Below, one piece after another: positions 7,835-16,980 of a stretch of 64,000 nt of DNA. Made by a program: the position numbers and the translations under genes. The notes beneath the pieces are model-generated. The model was not told the DNA's origin. It searched no databases and saw nothing but the letters and a program-made list of their open reading frames with translations. The stretch is from assembly GCF_013283745.1 (NCBI RefSeq), contig NZ_JABSTZ010000002.1, positions 310,001 to 374,000 of the forward strand, in the 5' to 3' direction. This stretch comes from Aeromicrobium stalagmiti. GTDB taxonomy: Bacteria; Actinomycetota; Actinomycetes; Propionibacteriales; Nocardioidaceae. Position 1 is the first letter of the stretch; every line of letters begins with the position of its first letter.

Positions 7835-8988
7835 GGCGGCCACGGTAGCCACGCCTCGAGGACGAACTCGTCGGTGGGGGAGACGCGGTGGCTCAGGCGC
7901 CCGCCCGCGAGAGCCGTGCGCTCGCCCAGCCCGACCAGGCCGAGGCCCGACTGGGGCGCCTGCGAGCGCCCCGACCCGACTCGCAGCGGGTTGCGGACCT
8001 CGACGACCAGACCCGCGTCGGGTCCACCCCGGAGGTTGACCGTCACCAGCGTGTCGGCCGCGTGCTTGCGGGCGTTCGTGAGGCCCTCCTGGACGACGCG
8101 GTAGGCCGTGCGGCCGAGCATCTCCGGGATGGTCTCGAGGGCGACGTCGCGGTCGGTCCGGACCCGCATGCCCGACCGGCGGGCCTCGAGGATGAGATCG
8201 GGGAGGTCAGTCGCCGACGGCTGCGGCATCTCCGGCGCCGCGTCACCGGGGCCGTCTCGCAGGATGCCGAGCACCTCGCGCAGCTCGACCATCGCCTGGT
8301 GGGCGTTGTCCTGGATGATGCCGGCGGTGGTCCGCATCTCCTGTGCCGACAGGTCGTCGCGGTACGCGAGCGCCCCGGCGTGCATCGTCACGAGCGAGAT
8401 GCGGTGCGCGAGCACGTCGTGCATCTCCCGGGCGATCCGCGACCGCTCGGCCGTACGGGCCTGCCCGAGGCGCGCCGCCTGCTCCTGCTCGGCCGTCTCG
8501 GCCCGCTCCCGCAGGGTGGCCAGCAGCTCGCGCCGCGACCCGATGTACATGCCCCAGCCGATCGTGACCGCCACGACCAGGACGACCAGGGGGATCGTCA
8601 CCGCCAACGGGTCGGAGCCCACGGGGTTGACGGTCTCGAGGGTCAGCCCGGCGACGAGCGACAGGAGGCCGACCGGGATGACCTCGCGCCACCGGCGACG
8701 GGTCGCCAGCGAGGCGAGGGCCAGCGTGGCCGGTCCACCGGGCGACATTGACACGAAGGTCAACAGGTTGATGACCACCGCGACCTGCACCGGGCGGGAG
8801 CGTCGCCAGTGCAGCAGCGCCAGGCTCAGCAGCCCCAGAGCCAGGTCGGTCCAGAACCACCACCGCTCGTTGTCCCACTGCCACTGCAGCAGCTCGAACC
8901 AGGCGACGCCCGAGATGACCAGGACGAGCGCATAGCGCCAGACGTGGCTCCACCGTCCGAGGTCGGGCTGTTCGGTCATCGGGGGCAC
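7831..8988 (-). CDS. Sensor histidine kinase, HisKA_3 (NarX/DesK) type
   Basis: Membrane sensor kinase of 385 aa. About five hydrophobic segments occupy the first 150 residues, followed by a short coiled linker. The dimerisation/phospho-acceptor motif is RSRIAREMHDVLAHRI (His phosphorylated in the family). The C-terminal ATPase domain has GLTNARKHA and SGLGLVGLGERTALAGG. The first ATG is used; an alternative ATG at 8979 is equally possible. There is no large extracellular domain, so the signal is probably sensed in or at the membrane. Its stop overlaps the response regulator start. Confidence 0.88.
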   Translation of the reverse strand: MPPMTEQPDLGRWSHVWRYALVLVISGVAWFELLQWQWDNERWWFWTDLALGLLSLALLHWRRSRPVQVAVVINLLTFVSMSPGGPATLALASLATRRRWREVIPVGLLSLVAGLTLETVNPVGSDPLAVTIPLVVLVVAVTIGWGMYIGSRRELLATLRERAETAEQEQAARLGQARTAERSRIAREMHDVLAHRISLVTMHAGALAYRDDLSAQEMRTTAGIIQDNAHQAMVELREVLGILRDGPGDAAPEMPQPSATDLPDLILEARRSGMRVRTDRDVALETIPEMLGRTAYRVVQEGLTNARKHAADTLVTVNLRGGPDAGLVVEVRNPLRVGSGRSQAPQSGLGLVGLGERTALAGGRLSHRVSPTDEFVLEAWLPWPP

Positions 8989-9117
8989 ATGCCAAGGCTA
9001 GAGGTGCCGCGTCCCGCCGGACACGGCTCAACGTCTGACCCTCCCTCATACTTTCGGCTAGAGAACACGGGCCCCCAGGTGGATGACGCGACTCGCTCGA
9101 TGGGCGAGGGTGGAGTC

Positions 9118-10032
9118 ATGATCACCGTTGACCGACTCACCAAGACCTATGGCGGCTACCGTGCCGTCGACGACGTCTCGTTCGAGTGCCGCCCCGGAGC
9201 CGTCACCGGGTTCCTCGGCCCGAACGGCGCCGGCAAGTCCACGACCATGCGCATCATCGCGGGTCTGACACCGGCCACCTCCGGCTCCGCTCTCGTGAGC
9301 GGGGTCAACTACCCCGACATCCCCAACCCCGGCACGCAGATCGGCGTCCTGCTCGACGCGTCGGCCCAGCACGCCGGTCGCACCGGCCGCGAGATCCTCG
9401 CGCTCAGCGCCCTGACGATGGGCCTGCCGATGTCGCGGGTCGACGAGATGCTCCAGCTCGTGAGCCTCACGCCCTCGGAGTCCAAGCGCCGCGTCAAGAA
9501 CTACTCGCTGGGCATGCGGCAGCGCCTCGGCATCGCCAACGCGCTGCTCGGGGACCCCAAGATCCTGATCCTCGACGAGCCGGCCAACGGCCTCGACCCG
9601 GCCGGCATCCACTGGATGCGCGGGCTCCTGCGCGAGTACGCCAACCGCGGCGGCACGGTCCTGCTCTCGTCTCACCTGCTGCACGAGATCGAGGTCATCG
9701 CCGACGAGATCATCGTCATCGGCAACGGCAAGATCGTCGCCGAGGGCACCAAGGCCGAGCTGCTGCAGACCGCCGGCACGTTCGTGAAGGCCGGAGACCC
9801 CTCGGCGCTTGCCAACGCGCTCACGTCTGCGGGCCTCACGTCCGCACCCTCGGGCGACGGCGGCCTGCGCACCGAGGCCGACCCGGCCACGGTCGGCAAG
9901 GCGGCCGCAGCCGCCGGCGTCGCGCTGGTCGAGCTGCGACCCGCCGAGGGCGCCGGGCTCGAGGAGATGTTCCTCCAGCTCACCGCAGAGACCCAGCGCG
10001 AGACCATCACGCCCGAAGGAGCAGGAGCATGA
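9118..10032 (+). CDS. ABC exporter ATPase (ABC-2/DrrA-like)
   Basis: ATP-binding subunit (304 aa) of an ABC-2 exporter. Motifs: Walker A GPNGAGKSTTM, signature YSLGMRQRLGIA, Walker B ILILDEPANGLDP and the switch histidine in LLSSHLLHEIE. The C-terminal 80-residue extension is typical of DrrA/CcmA-like ATPases. The ATG follows GGTGGAG. It overlaps the membrane partner by 4 nt. It is divergent to a NarL-type two-component system, a layout usually seen in antimicrobial or cell-envelope stress export modules. The substrate is unknown. Confidence 0.88.
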   Translation: MITVDRLTKTYGGYRAVDDVSFECRPGAVTGFLGPNGAGKSTTMRIIAGLTPATSGSALVSGVNYPDIPNPGTQIGVLLDASAQHAGRTGREILALSALTMGLPMSRVDEMLQLVSLTPSESKRRVKNYSLGMRQRLGIANALLGDPKILILDEPANGLDPAGIHWMRGLLREYANRGGTVLLSSHLLHEIEVIADEIIVIGNGKIVAEGTKAELLQTAGTFVKAGDPSALANALTSAGLTSAPSGDGGLRTEADPATVGKAAAAAGVALVELRPAEGAGLEEMFLQLTAETQRETITPEGAGA

Positions 10033-10817
10033 GCACCGCAGCCCCCATCACGATCGACACGGCGCGTCCCGGCGTCCCGCTCGGCCGGCTGATCAAGGTC
10101 GAGCTCCGCAAGATGTTCAACACGCGGTCGGGCTTCTGGCTGATGCTGAGCATCGCGATCGTCGCGGCGATCGCGACCGTCGCGATCATCATCTTCGCCG
10201 ACGGTGACGACCTGAGCTTCGGGCTGTTCGCCCAGGGCATCGGCATCCCGATGGCGATCGTCCTGCCCGTCATCGCGATCCTCTCGGTCACGAGCGAGTG
10301 GAGCCAGCGCACCGGGCTGATCACGTTCACCCTGGTGCCCCACCGCGGTTCCATCATTGCCGCCAAGGCGATCGCCGCGATCATCGTCGGCATCGCCGGC
10401 ATGCTGATCGCCTACGCGATCGGCGCGCTCGGCAACATCGGGGGATCGGCCATCGCCGGGGTCGACCCGGTCTGGGACACCAGTCTCGTCAACCTGGTGA
10501 CGATCATCCTGGCCAACGTGCTCGGGCTGCTGATCGGCTTCACGCTCGGCGTGCTGATCCGCAACTCCGCCGGAGCGATCGTCGGCTACTTCGTCTACTC
10601 GTTCGTCATCCCCTCGATCCTCGGCTTCCTGGCCTTCAGCCAGGACTGGTTCGAGAAGCTCCAGCCCTGGATCGACTTCAACGACGCGACACTTCCGCTG
10701 TTCGACGGCGGACCGAGCGGCGAGGAGTGGGCGCAGATCGGCACCTCCGGCCTGATCTGGCTCGTGATCCCCATGACCTTCGGCATCTGGGCGGTGCTCA
10801 AGTCCGAGGTCAAATGA
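10029..10817 (+). CDS. ABC-2 exporter membrane subunit
   Basis: Integral membrane protein of 262 aa with about six transmembrane segments. The first is at about 36-58 ([20 protein letters not shown]), and later ones are [20 protein letters not shown] and the C-terminal [16 protein letters not shown]. The cytoplasmic N-terminus [20 protein letters not shown] is the common opening of ABC-2 permeases. It starts within the stop of its ATPase (ATGA). It is followed by a strong GC hairpin that probably ends the transcript. Confidence 0.85.
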   Translation: MSTAAPITIDTARPGVPLGRLIKVELRKMFNTRSGFWLMLSIAIVAAIATVAIIIFADGDDLSFGLFAQGIGIPMAIVLPVIAILSVTSEWSQRTGLITFTLVPHRGSIIAAKAIAAIIVGIAGMLIAYAIGALGNIGGSAIAGVDPVWDTSLVNLVTIILANVLGLLIGFTLGVLIRNSAGAIVGYFVYSFVIPSILGFLAFSQDWFEKLQPWIDFNDATLPLFDGGPSGEEWAQIGTSGLIWLVIPMTFGIWAVLKSEVK

Positions 10818-10883
10818 GACTCCGGACCGGTCGGGGCCGACGACAGGACATCTGACGCCCCGACCCGGTCCGGTCAGCACAGG

Positions 10884-10916
10884 GACGGCGACGCGCTCCA
10901 GGGGCGCGTCGCCGTC
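10884..10916 (+). terminator. GC-rich hairpin terminator after the ABC-2 exporter
   Basis: A perfect 13-bp stem (GACGGCGACGCGC at 10884-10896 pairing with 10904-10916) with a 7-nt loop. There is no T-run, as is usual for actinobacterial intrinsic terminators. It lies between the exporter operon and dxr. Confidence 0.7.
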
Positions 10917-10962
10917 GTCGATCCGGTCGGGCGTGACGTCGTCCGGGTGCCACAATGGCCGC

Positions 10963-12165
10963 ATGCGCAAGCGTGTGGCCATTCTCGGCTCGACGGGCTC
11001 GATCGGCACCCAGGCCCTCGAGGTGATCGCCGCCAACCCCGAACGCTTCGAGGTCGTCGCGCTCGCCGCCGGCGGCAGCAACCCGCGGCTGCTGGCCGAG
11101 CAGGCGATCGCCTTCGACGTGCCCCTCGTGGCCGTGGCTCGCGCCAGCGCGGCCGAGGACGTCCAGCTTGCCCTCTACGCCGAGGCGCAGCGCCAGGACT
11201 ACGCGCACGGCGACCACCGGGTGCCGCGGCTGCTGGCCGGCCCCGACGCCGCCACCGAGGTGGCCCGCACCCCCTGCGACGTCGTCCTCAACGGCATGAC
11301 GGGTGCCGTCGGCCTGCTGCCCACGCTGGCGGCCCTCGAGACCGGCGTGACGCTGGCGCTGGCCAACAAGGAGTCGCTCATCATCGGCGGCGAGCTCGTG
11401 ACCGGAGCGGCCAAGCCCGGCCAGCTCGTCCCGGTCGACTCCGAGCACTCCGCCCTGGCCCAGGCCATGCGGGGAGAGCGTCGCGACGACGTCCGCAAGC
11501 TCATCGTCACCGCGAGCGGCGGCCCGTTCCGCGGCCGGACGCGCGCCGAGCTCGCCGACGTCACGCCCGAGCAGGCGATGGCGCACCCGACGTGGGACAT
11601 GGGCCCGGTCATCACGATCAACTCCGCGACGCTGGTCAACAAGGGGCTCGAGGTCATCGAGGCCAACCTGCTGTTCGACATCGGCTTCGACCGCATCGAG
11701 GTCGTCGTCCACCCGCCGTCGATCGTCCACTCGATGGTCGAGATGGTCGACGGGGCCGTCATGCTGCAGGCGTCGCCGCCCGACATGAAGCTGCCGATCG
11801 CCCTCGGGCTGGCGTGGCCCGAGCGGGTGCCCGACGCCGCGGCCGGGTGCGACTGGACGCAGCCGGCGACCTGGGAGTTCTTCCCGCTCGACGACGAGGC
11901 GTTCCCGGCCGTGAGCCTCGCGCGGCGTGCCGGCACCTTCGGCCGCACGGGCCCCGCCGTCTTCAACGCGGCCAACGAGGTGTGCGTCGACGCGTTCGTC
12001 GGCGGGCACTTGGACTTCCTCGGCATAGTGGACACGGTGGGCGCCGTCCTCGACGAGCACCTGTCCGACCCGGACGCCGCCCGCCAGGACATGACCCTCG
12101 ACGGCGTGCTCGGCGCCGACACATGGGCCCGGCAGCGGGCCACGGAGCTGGTGGAGCAACGATGA
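10963..12165 (+). CDS. dxr: 1-deoxy-D-xylulose 5-phosphate reductoisomerase
   Basis: Second enzyme of the MEP isoprenoid pathway: NADPH-dependent conversion of DXP to MEP in the cytoplasm. 400 aa, usual length. The NADPH site [14 protein letters not shown] starts at residue 7, followed by [11 protein letters not shown]. Metal and substrate residues are in [11 protein letters not shown] and [10 protein letters not shown], with the flexible-loop [15 protein letters not shown]. The ATG at 10963 starts directly at the Rossmann strand. CACAAT lies 6 nt upstream, so the message may be leaderless. It overlaps rseP by 4 nt. The dxr-rseP-ispG order is conserved in actinobacteria. Confidence 0.95.
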   Translation: MRKRVAILGSTGSIGTQALEVIAANPERFEVVALAAGGSNPRLLAEQAIAFDVPLVAVARASAAEDVQLALYAEAQRQDYAHGDHRVPRLLAGPDAATEVARTPCDVVLNGMTGAVGLLPTLAALETGVTLALANKESLIIGGELVTGAAKPGQLVPVDSEHSALAQAMRGERRDDVRKLIVTASGGPFRGRTRAELADVTPEQAMAHPTWDMGPVITINSATLVNKGLEVIEANLLFDIGFDRIEVVVHPPSIVHSMVEMVDGAVMLQASPPDMKLPIALGLAWPERVPDAAAGCDWTQPATWEFFPLDDEAFPAVSLARRAGTFGRTGPAVFNAANEVCVDAFVGGHLDFLGIVDTVGAVLDEHLSDPDAARQDMTLDGVLGADTWARQRATELVEQR

Positions 12166-13460
12166 ACGCCCTGATCTACACCCTCGGCGTGGTGGTGTTC
12201 GTCCTGGGCGTCGTGCTGTCGATCGCCCTGCACGAGCTCGGCCACATGTATCCCGCCAAGAAGTTCGGCATCAAGGTCACGCAGTTCTTCGTGGGCTTCG
12301 GCAACACCATCTGGTCGACCAAGCGCGGCGAGACCGAGTACGGCTTCAAGGCGATCCCGCTCGGCGGCTACGTCAAGCTCGTCGGCATGCTGCCGCCGGC
12401 CAAGGGCGCCGACCCGCACGAGGTGCGCAAGACCAACACCGGCCTGTTCACGCAGCTGATCTCCGACGCCCGCGACGCGGAGTACGAGCACGTGGAGGAC
12501 AAGGACCTCGATCGGCTGTTCTACCGCAAGCCGTGGTGGCAGAAGCTCATCGTCATGGCGGGCGGACCCACCGTCAACATCATCATCGCGGTGTTCCTGT
12601 TCGCGATCGTCTTCATGGGCTTCGGGGCGCTCACGCCCACCACGACCGTCCAGGCCGTGTCGGACTGCGCGATCAGCGACGCCGAGGCCGGTCGCACGTG
12701 CACGGCCGACGATCCCGAGACGCCTGCCAGCAAGGCCGGCCTGGAGCCGGGCGACCGCATCACGGGGTTCAACGGCACCGAGATCTCGTCGTGGGAGACG
12801 CTCTCGCAGCGCATCCGCGCCAACGGGTCGAAGCAGGCGACGATCGAGTACGTCCGCGACGGCAGGACGTTGACCGCCACCGTCGCCACGTCGGTGCTCG
12901 CGCGGGCAGACCTCGACGACCCCACCAAGACCGTCGAGGTCGGCTTCCTCGGTGTGTCCCCGACCGAGGAGATGGAGCGGCAGGGCCCGATCTACGTCGC
13001 CCAGGTGATGGGTGACTACGTCGAGGGCACCGCCAAGGCCATCTGGCACCTGCCGGTGCGCATGGTCGACGTCACCAAGGCGGCGTTCGGCGGCGAACGC
13101 GACGCCGACGGGCCCATCAGCGTCGTGGGCGCCAGCCGGGTCGCGGGGGAGTCGTTCACGATCGACGACCCGACGTGGTCCGAGCGCGCCCAGCGCGTCC
13201 TGGTGCTGCTCGCGGGGCTCAACCTGTTCCTCGCGATGTTCAACTTCATCCCGCTGCTGCCGCTCGACGGCGGCCACATCGCCGGCGCCCTGTGGGAGGC
13301 GGTCCGTCGCGGCATCGCCAAGCTGCGCGGCCGTCCCGACCCGGGCTACGTCGACGTCGCCAAGATGCTGCCCGTCGCCTACGGCGTGGGTGCTCTCCTT
13401 ATGCTGATGAGTGTGATCCTGATCTACGCCGACATCGTCAACCCTGTGAGCCTCTCATGA
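12162..13460 (+). CDS. rseP: Site-2 protease, RseP/Rip1 family
   Basis: Intramembrane zinc metalloprotease of 432 aa that cleaves membrane anchors such as anti-sigma factors. The zinc motif HELGH is in the first membrane segment ([15 protein letters not shown]). A PDZ domain follows (about 175-255: [18 protein letters not shown]). The third metal ligand lies in the later membrane segment [13 protein letters not shown]. An insertion of about 35 residues with [14 protein letters not shown] before the second helix is a feature of actinobacterial Rip1. It overlaps dxr and ispG by 4 nt each, so the three are translationally coupled. Confidence 0.93.
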   Translation: MNALIYTLGVVVFVLGVVLSIALHELGHMYPAKKFGIKVTQFFVGFGNTIWSTKRGETEYGFKAIPLGGYVKLVGMLPPAKGADPHEVRKTNTGLFTQLISDARDAEYEHVEDKDLDRLFYRKPWWQKLIVMAGGPTVNIIIAVFLFAIVFMGFGALTPTTTVQAVSDCAISDAEAGRTCTADDPETPASKAGLEPGDRITGFNGTEISSWETLSQRIRANGSKQATIEYVRDGRTLTATVATSVLARADLDDPTKTVEVGFLGVSPTEEMERQGPIYVAQVMGDYVEGTAKAIWHLPVRMVDVTKAAFGGERDADGPISVVGASRVAGESFTIDDPTWSERAQRVLVLLAGLNLFLAMFNFIPLLPLDGGHIAGALWEAVRRGIAKLRGRPDPGYVDVAKMLPVAYGVGALLMLMSVILIYADIVNPVSLS

Positions 13461-14602
13461 CAGATCTCGGACTTCCCGCGATGCCGCCGCCGGTGCTCGC
13501 ACCGCGACGCAAGACCCGCAAGATCAAGGTCGGCTCGATCGACGTCGGGGGCGACGCGCCCGTGTCGGTCCAGTCGATGACCACGACGCTGACGTCCGAC
13601 GTCAACACGACCCTGCAGCAGATCGCCGAGCTCACCGCGGCCGGCTGCGACATCGTCCGTGTGGCGTGCCCGAGCCAGGACGACGCCGACGCGCTGCCCG
13701 AGATCGCCCGGCACTCCAACATCCCCGTCATCGCCGACATCCACTTCCAGCCGAAGTACGTCTTTGCCGCGATCGACGCCGGCTGCGCGGCCGTCCGCGT
13801 CAACCCCGGCAACATCCGCAAGTTCGACGACCAGGTCGGCGCGATCGCCAAGGCGGCCAAGGACGCCGGCGTCTCGATCCGCATCGGCGTCAACGCCGGG
13901 TCGCTCGACAAGCGCATCTTCGACAAGTACGGCGCCGCGACCCCCGAGGCGCTCGTCGAGTCGGCCGTCTGGGAGGCCTCGCTGTTCGAGGAGCACGACT
14001 TCCACGACTTCAAGATCTCGGTCAAGCACAACGACCCCGTCGTGATGGTCAAGGCCTACGAGCTGCTCTCCGAGGCCGGCGACTGGCCCCTGCACCTGGG
14101 CGTCACCGAGGCCGGTCCGGCGTTCCAGGGCACGATCAAGAGCTCCGTGGCGTTCGGCTCCCTGCTCAGCAAGGGCATCGGCGACACGATCCGCGTCTCG
14201 CTCTCGGCTCCGCCGGTCGAGGAGGTCAAGGTCGGCATCCAGATCCTGCAGTCGCTCAACCTGCGGCCCCGCAAGCTCGAGATCGTCTCGTGCCCGTCGT
14301 GCGGACGCGCGCAGGTCGACGTCTACACGCTCGCCGAGCAGGTCACCGCCGGCCTCGAGGGCCTCGAGGTCCCGCTGCGCGTCGCCGTCATGGGCTGCGT
14401 CGTCAACGGTCCTGGCGAGGCCCGGGAGGCCGACCTCGGCGTGGCCTCCGGCAACGGCAAGGGTCAGATCTTCGTCAAGGGCGAGGTCATCAAGACCGTC
14501 CCCGAGTCCAAGATCGTCGAGACCCTGATCGAGGAGGCCATGCGCCTCGCCGAGGACATGGAGCCCATCGAGGGCGGCTCGGCCGCCGTCACGGTGAGCT
14601 GA
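13457..14602 (+). CDS. ispG: (E)-4-hydroxy-3-methylbut-2-enyl-diphosphate synthase
   Basis: Iron-sulfur enzyme (381 aa) of the MEP pathway that converts MEcPP to HMBPP. The TIM-barrel start is [15 protein letters not shown]. The C-terminal [4Fe-4S] domain shows [12 protein letters not shown] and [16 protein letters not shown], providing the three cysteines and one glutamate that ligate the cluster. It overlaps the upstream protease gene by 4 nt. It ends before a short GC hairpin and a separate promoter for the next gene. Confidence 0.95.
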   Translation: MTDLGLPAMPPPVLAPRRKTRKIKVGSIDVGGDAPVSVQSMTTTLTSDVNTTLQQIAELTAAGCDIVRVACPSQDDADALPEIARHSNIPVIADIHFQPKYVFAAIDAGCAAVRVNPGNIRKFDDQVGAIAKAAKDAGVSIRIGVNAGSLDKRIFDKYGAATPEALVESAVWEASLFEEHDFHDFKISVKHNDPVVMVKAYELLSEAGDWPLHLGVTEAGPAFQGTIKSSVAFGSLLSKGIGDTIRVSLSAPPVEEVKVGIQILQSLNLRPRKLEIVSCPSCGRAQVDVYTLAEQVTAGLEGLEVPLRVAVMGCVVNGPGEAREADLGVASGNGKGQIFVKGEVIKTVPESKIVETLIEEAMRLAEDMEPIEGGSAAVTVS

Positions 14603-14618
14603 GTCCCTCGCCGGGGAC
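14603..14618 (+). terminator. Short hairpin after ispG
   Basis: A 5-bp GC stem (GTCCC at 14603-14607 with GGGAC at 14614-14618) immediately after the ispG stop. It is weak and may or may not terminate. A TACGCT -10-like element follows at 14630-14635. Confidence 0.25.
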
Positions 14619-14660
14619 CTCTCCCCACGTACGCTGTATCCAACTCACCGGGGAGGCTCC

Positions 14661-15503
14661 GTGCTCAAGACGACGACGCATGTGCGGGCGTTGACGCCCC
14701 GTGACATGCCCGAGTTGCACGCCCTGCTCGACCGCGACCCGCTGGTCAACCTGTTCGTCCGCAACCGCGTCGACTCGACCAAGCTGCAGACCCGCTGGCT
14801 CGGCGGCCAGGTGTGGGGCTACTTCGAGGACGGCGTGCTCGTCTCGGCGTGCCACGCCGGCGCCAACGTCGTGCCGGTGCAGGCCACGCCCCGGGCGATC
14901 GAGGCCTTCGCCGACCGGGTGCTCGCCGACAACGTCCGGCCGTCGTCGATCGTCGGACCCCGCGAGACGGTGCTCCCGCTGTGGAAGCTGCTCGAGCCGC
15001 GCTGGGGCCCTGCCCGCTCGCCGCGGATCGACCAGCCGTTCATGGTCATCGACCACGACAGCCGGCTGCGCCCCGACCCGCGGGTCAGGCCGGTCCTGAT
15101 CGACGAGTTCGACACCGTCTACCCGGCCTGCGTGGCGATGTTCACCGAGGAGGTCGGCGTCGACCCCGAGGCCGGCAACCGCAGCGGCTACCGCGCCCGG
15201 GTCGCGCAGCTGATCTCGCAGGGCTGGTCGTTCGCGATCATCGAGGACGGCGAGGTCGTCTTCAAGACCGAGGTGGGGGCCGCGACGCCCTACGCGTGCC
15301 AGCTGCAAGGCGTCTACGTGCACCCCGACCTGCGGGGGCAGGGCATCGCCGCTCCGGCGGTCGCGGCGGTCGTCCGCCTGGTGCGGCAGACCGTCGCTCC
15401 GGTCGTGACCCTCTACGTCAACGACCACAACACCGCGGCCCGGCGTGCCTACGAGCGGGCGGGCTTCGAGCACACCGCGACGTTCGCGTCGATCCTGCTC
15501 TGA
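14661..15503 (+). CDS. GNAT N-acetyltransferase with DUF4081-type N-terminal domain
   Basis: 280-aa protein with two halves. About 1-135 is a DUF4081-like domain (ALTPRDMPELHALLDRDPLVN). About 140-280 is a canonical GNAT domain with the acetyl-CoA loop VHPDLRGQGIAAPAV and YVNDHNTAARRAYERAGF. The GTG start follows a good GGGGAGG ribosome-binding site. It sits directly downstream of ispG, as the GNAT gene Rv2867c does next to gcpE in M. tuberculosis (from memory). Acceptor substrate unknown. Confidence 0.87.
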   Translation: MLKTTTHVRALTPRDMPELHALLDRDPLVNLFVRNRVDSTKLQTRWLGGQVWGYFEDGVLVSACHAGANVVPVQATPRAIEAFADRVLADNVRPSSIVGPRETVLPLWKLLEPRWGPARSPRIDQPFMVIDHDSRLRPDPRVRPVLIDEFDTVYPACVAMFTEEVGVDPEAGNRSGYRARVAQLISQGWSFAIIEDGEVVFKTEVGAATPYACQLQGVYVHPDLRGQGIAAPAVAAVVRLVRQTVAPVVTLYVNDHNTAARRAYERAGFEHTATFASILL

Positions 15504-15520
15504 CGCGGCTCCGCAGCCCC

Positions 15521-15526
15521 TACACT
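15521..15526 (+). promoter_or_regulatory. Leaderless-type -10 for the polysaccharide deacetylase
   Basis: TACACT placed 6 nt before the GTG start at 15533. The spacing fits transcription starting at or next to the start codon. Confidence 0.5.
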
Positions 15527-15532
15527 GCTGGC

Positions 15533-16603
15533 GTGATCCGCCGTCTCCTGCCCGTCGTCGTGGCGCTTATCGTCGTCGCATCGGCCGCGCCGGGCGAGGC
15601 GGTCATCCCGCCGGACGTCCGCTGCCGCAACGGCACTGTCGCGCTCACGTTCGACGACGGGCCGAGCCGGGTCAACACGCCGCGGCTGCTCAGGATCCTG
15701 CGGAAGCACCGGGCCCAGGCGACGTTCTTCGTCACGGGGAGCAACGCCGAGCGCCAGCCTGCGGTGCTGCGCGAGATGGTGCGCGACGGCCACGCCGTCG
15801 AGAACCACTCGTGGGACCACCCCGACCTGACGACCCGCTCCAGCCGCAGCGTCAAGCGTCAGCTGCTGCTCACCAAGGCCGCGATCCGCGCAGCGATCGG
15901 CCAGAACCCGGGCTACTTCCGCCCGCCCTACGGCGCGACGAACAAGCAGGTCCGCACGATCGGTGCCCGGCACGGCCTGCGGCAGATGCTGTGGACGATC
16001 GACGGCGCCGACTGGCAGGGCGGCTCGGCCCGGACCATCCGCAGGAACGCCCTCTCCGGGCTGCGCAAGCACCGTTCCAACGTGATCCTCCTGCACGACG
16101 CGGTGACCAACTCGCCCCGCACGCTACAGGCCGTCCCGTCGATCGTGAAGGGTCTGCGCGCGAAGGGCTACTGCCTCGTCCCGCTCGAGCAGATGATGGC
16201 CAAGGGCCGGGTCAGCGCCCGGTCGGTGACCGCGACGGAGAACGGCGCGGGGTCGCGGCTGGTGCGCGTCACGTTCCGGATGAACGGTCCCTCGCAGCGC
16301 GACGGATCGTTCCGCGTGCGGTCGCAGGACGACACGGCGATCGCCGGCACCGACTACCGGGCGGTCGACCGGGTCGTGGAGATCCGCCGCGGCGACCGTG
16401 CGGCCTCGATCCACGTGCGGGTGTACGGCGACGAGATGCCCAACCTCGACCACCGGTTCGTGCTGCGCCTCGACCGGCCGCGATCGTTGCGCCTGTCGAC
16501 GTACGCCGTGCCCGTCACGATCACCGACGACGGCTCGTGGAGCACCCCGACCGAGGAACTCATCGGACCGGTCGACGGCAGCGCCGCTAGTCTCGGCTCA
16601 TGA
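15533..16603 (+). CDS. Secreted polysaccharide deacetylase with C-terminal Calx-beta-like domain
   Basis: 356-aa exported protein. The signal peptide is at 1-23 (VVVALIVVASAAPGEA). The NodB deacetylase domain is at about 30-220: TFDDGPS (catalytic Asp and metal Asp), HAVENHSWDHPDLT (two metal histidines), RPPYGATN and the late motif NVILLHDAV. The last 120 residues look like a Calx-beta fold: DGSFRVRSQDDTAIAGTDY, EIRRGDRAASIHVRVYGD, RFVLRLDRP. That domain usually binds calcium or mediates adhesion. Probable role: removing acetyl groups from peptidoglycan or another surface glycan. The fusion is uncommon. The GTG start is supported by the upstream TACACT and the signal peptide. Confidence 0.85.
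   Translation: MIRRLLPVVVALIVVASAAPGEAVIPPDVRCRNGTVALTFDDGPSRVNTPRLLRILRKHRAQATFFVTGSNAERQPAVLREMVRDGHAVENHSWDHPDLTTRSSRSVKRQLLLTKAAIRAAIGQNPGYFRPPYGATNKQVRTIGARHGLRQMLWTIDGADWQGGSARTIRRNALSGLRKHRSNVILLHDAVTNSPRTLQAVPSIVKGLRAKGYCLVPLEQMMAKGRVSARSVTATENGAGSRLVRVTFRMNGPSQRDGSFRVRSQDDTAIAGTDYRAVDRVVEIRRGDRAASIHVRVYGDEMPNLDHRFVLRLDRPRSLRLSTYAVPVTITDDGSWSTPTEELIGPVDGSAASLGS
16588..16593 (+). promoter_or_regulatory. Leaderless-type -10 inside the deacetylase 3' end
   Basis: TAGTCT ends 6 nt before the ATG of the DoxX-like gene, inside the last codons of the preceding gene. Confidence 0.4.
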
Positions 16604-16962
16604 CCCGCGACATCAAGATCATGGCCGGCGCCTTCATCGGCATGGGCGTGCTGCACTTCGTCAAGCCCGGACCGTTCGAGAACATCGTTCCGAAGCCGCT
16701 GCCCTACAAGCGGGAGCTCGTCTACGGCTCCGGCGTCGCGGAGATCGCGGTCGGCGCGATGATGCTCAACCCCGGCACACGGCGTCTCGGCGGCCTCGGC
16801 GCGGTCGGCCTGCTGGCGGGGGTGTTCCCGGCCAACGTGCAGATGACGGTCGACGCCCTGCGCAGCAGCAAGGCCCCGACGTTCTTCAAGGTCGGGACGA
16901 TCCTGCGCCTCCCGCTGCAGGCCCCGATGATCCGCATCGCGCTGAAGGCAGCCCGCTCCTAG
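16600..16962 (+). CDS. Small DoxX-like membrane protein
   Basis: 120-aa protein with about four hydrophobic segments (IMAGAFIGMGVLHF, VAEIAVGAMMLNPG, GGLGAVGLLAGVFPANVQMT and a C-terminal amphipathic stretch). The pattern GMGVLHFVKPGPFENIVPKPLP resembles DoxX/DUF4267-type proteins. Function unknown. It overlaps the deacetylase stop by 4 nt but also has its own leaderless-type -10. Confidence 0.7.
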   Translation: MTRDIKIMAGAFIGMGVLHFVKPGPFENIVPKPLPYKRELVYGSGVAEIAVGAMMLNPGTRRLGGLGAVGLLAGVFPANVQMTVDALRSSKAPTFFKVGTILRLPLQAPMIRIALKAARS

Positions 16963-16967
16963 CCCGA

Positions 16968-16973
16968 TAAGGT
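16968..16973 (+). promoter_or_regulatory. Leaderless-type -10 for proS
   Basis: TAAGGT lies 7 nt before the proS ATG. No T-box or other leader fits into this short gap. Confidence 0.45.
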
Positions 16974-16980
16974 CGGGACC

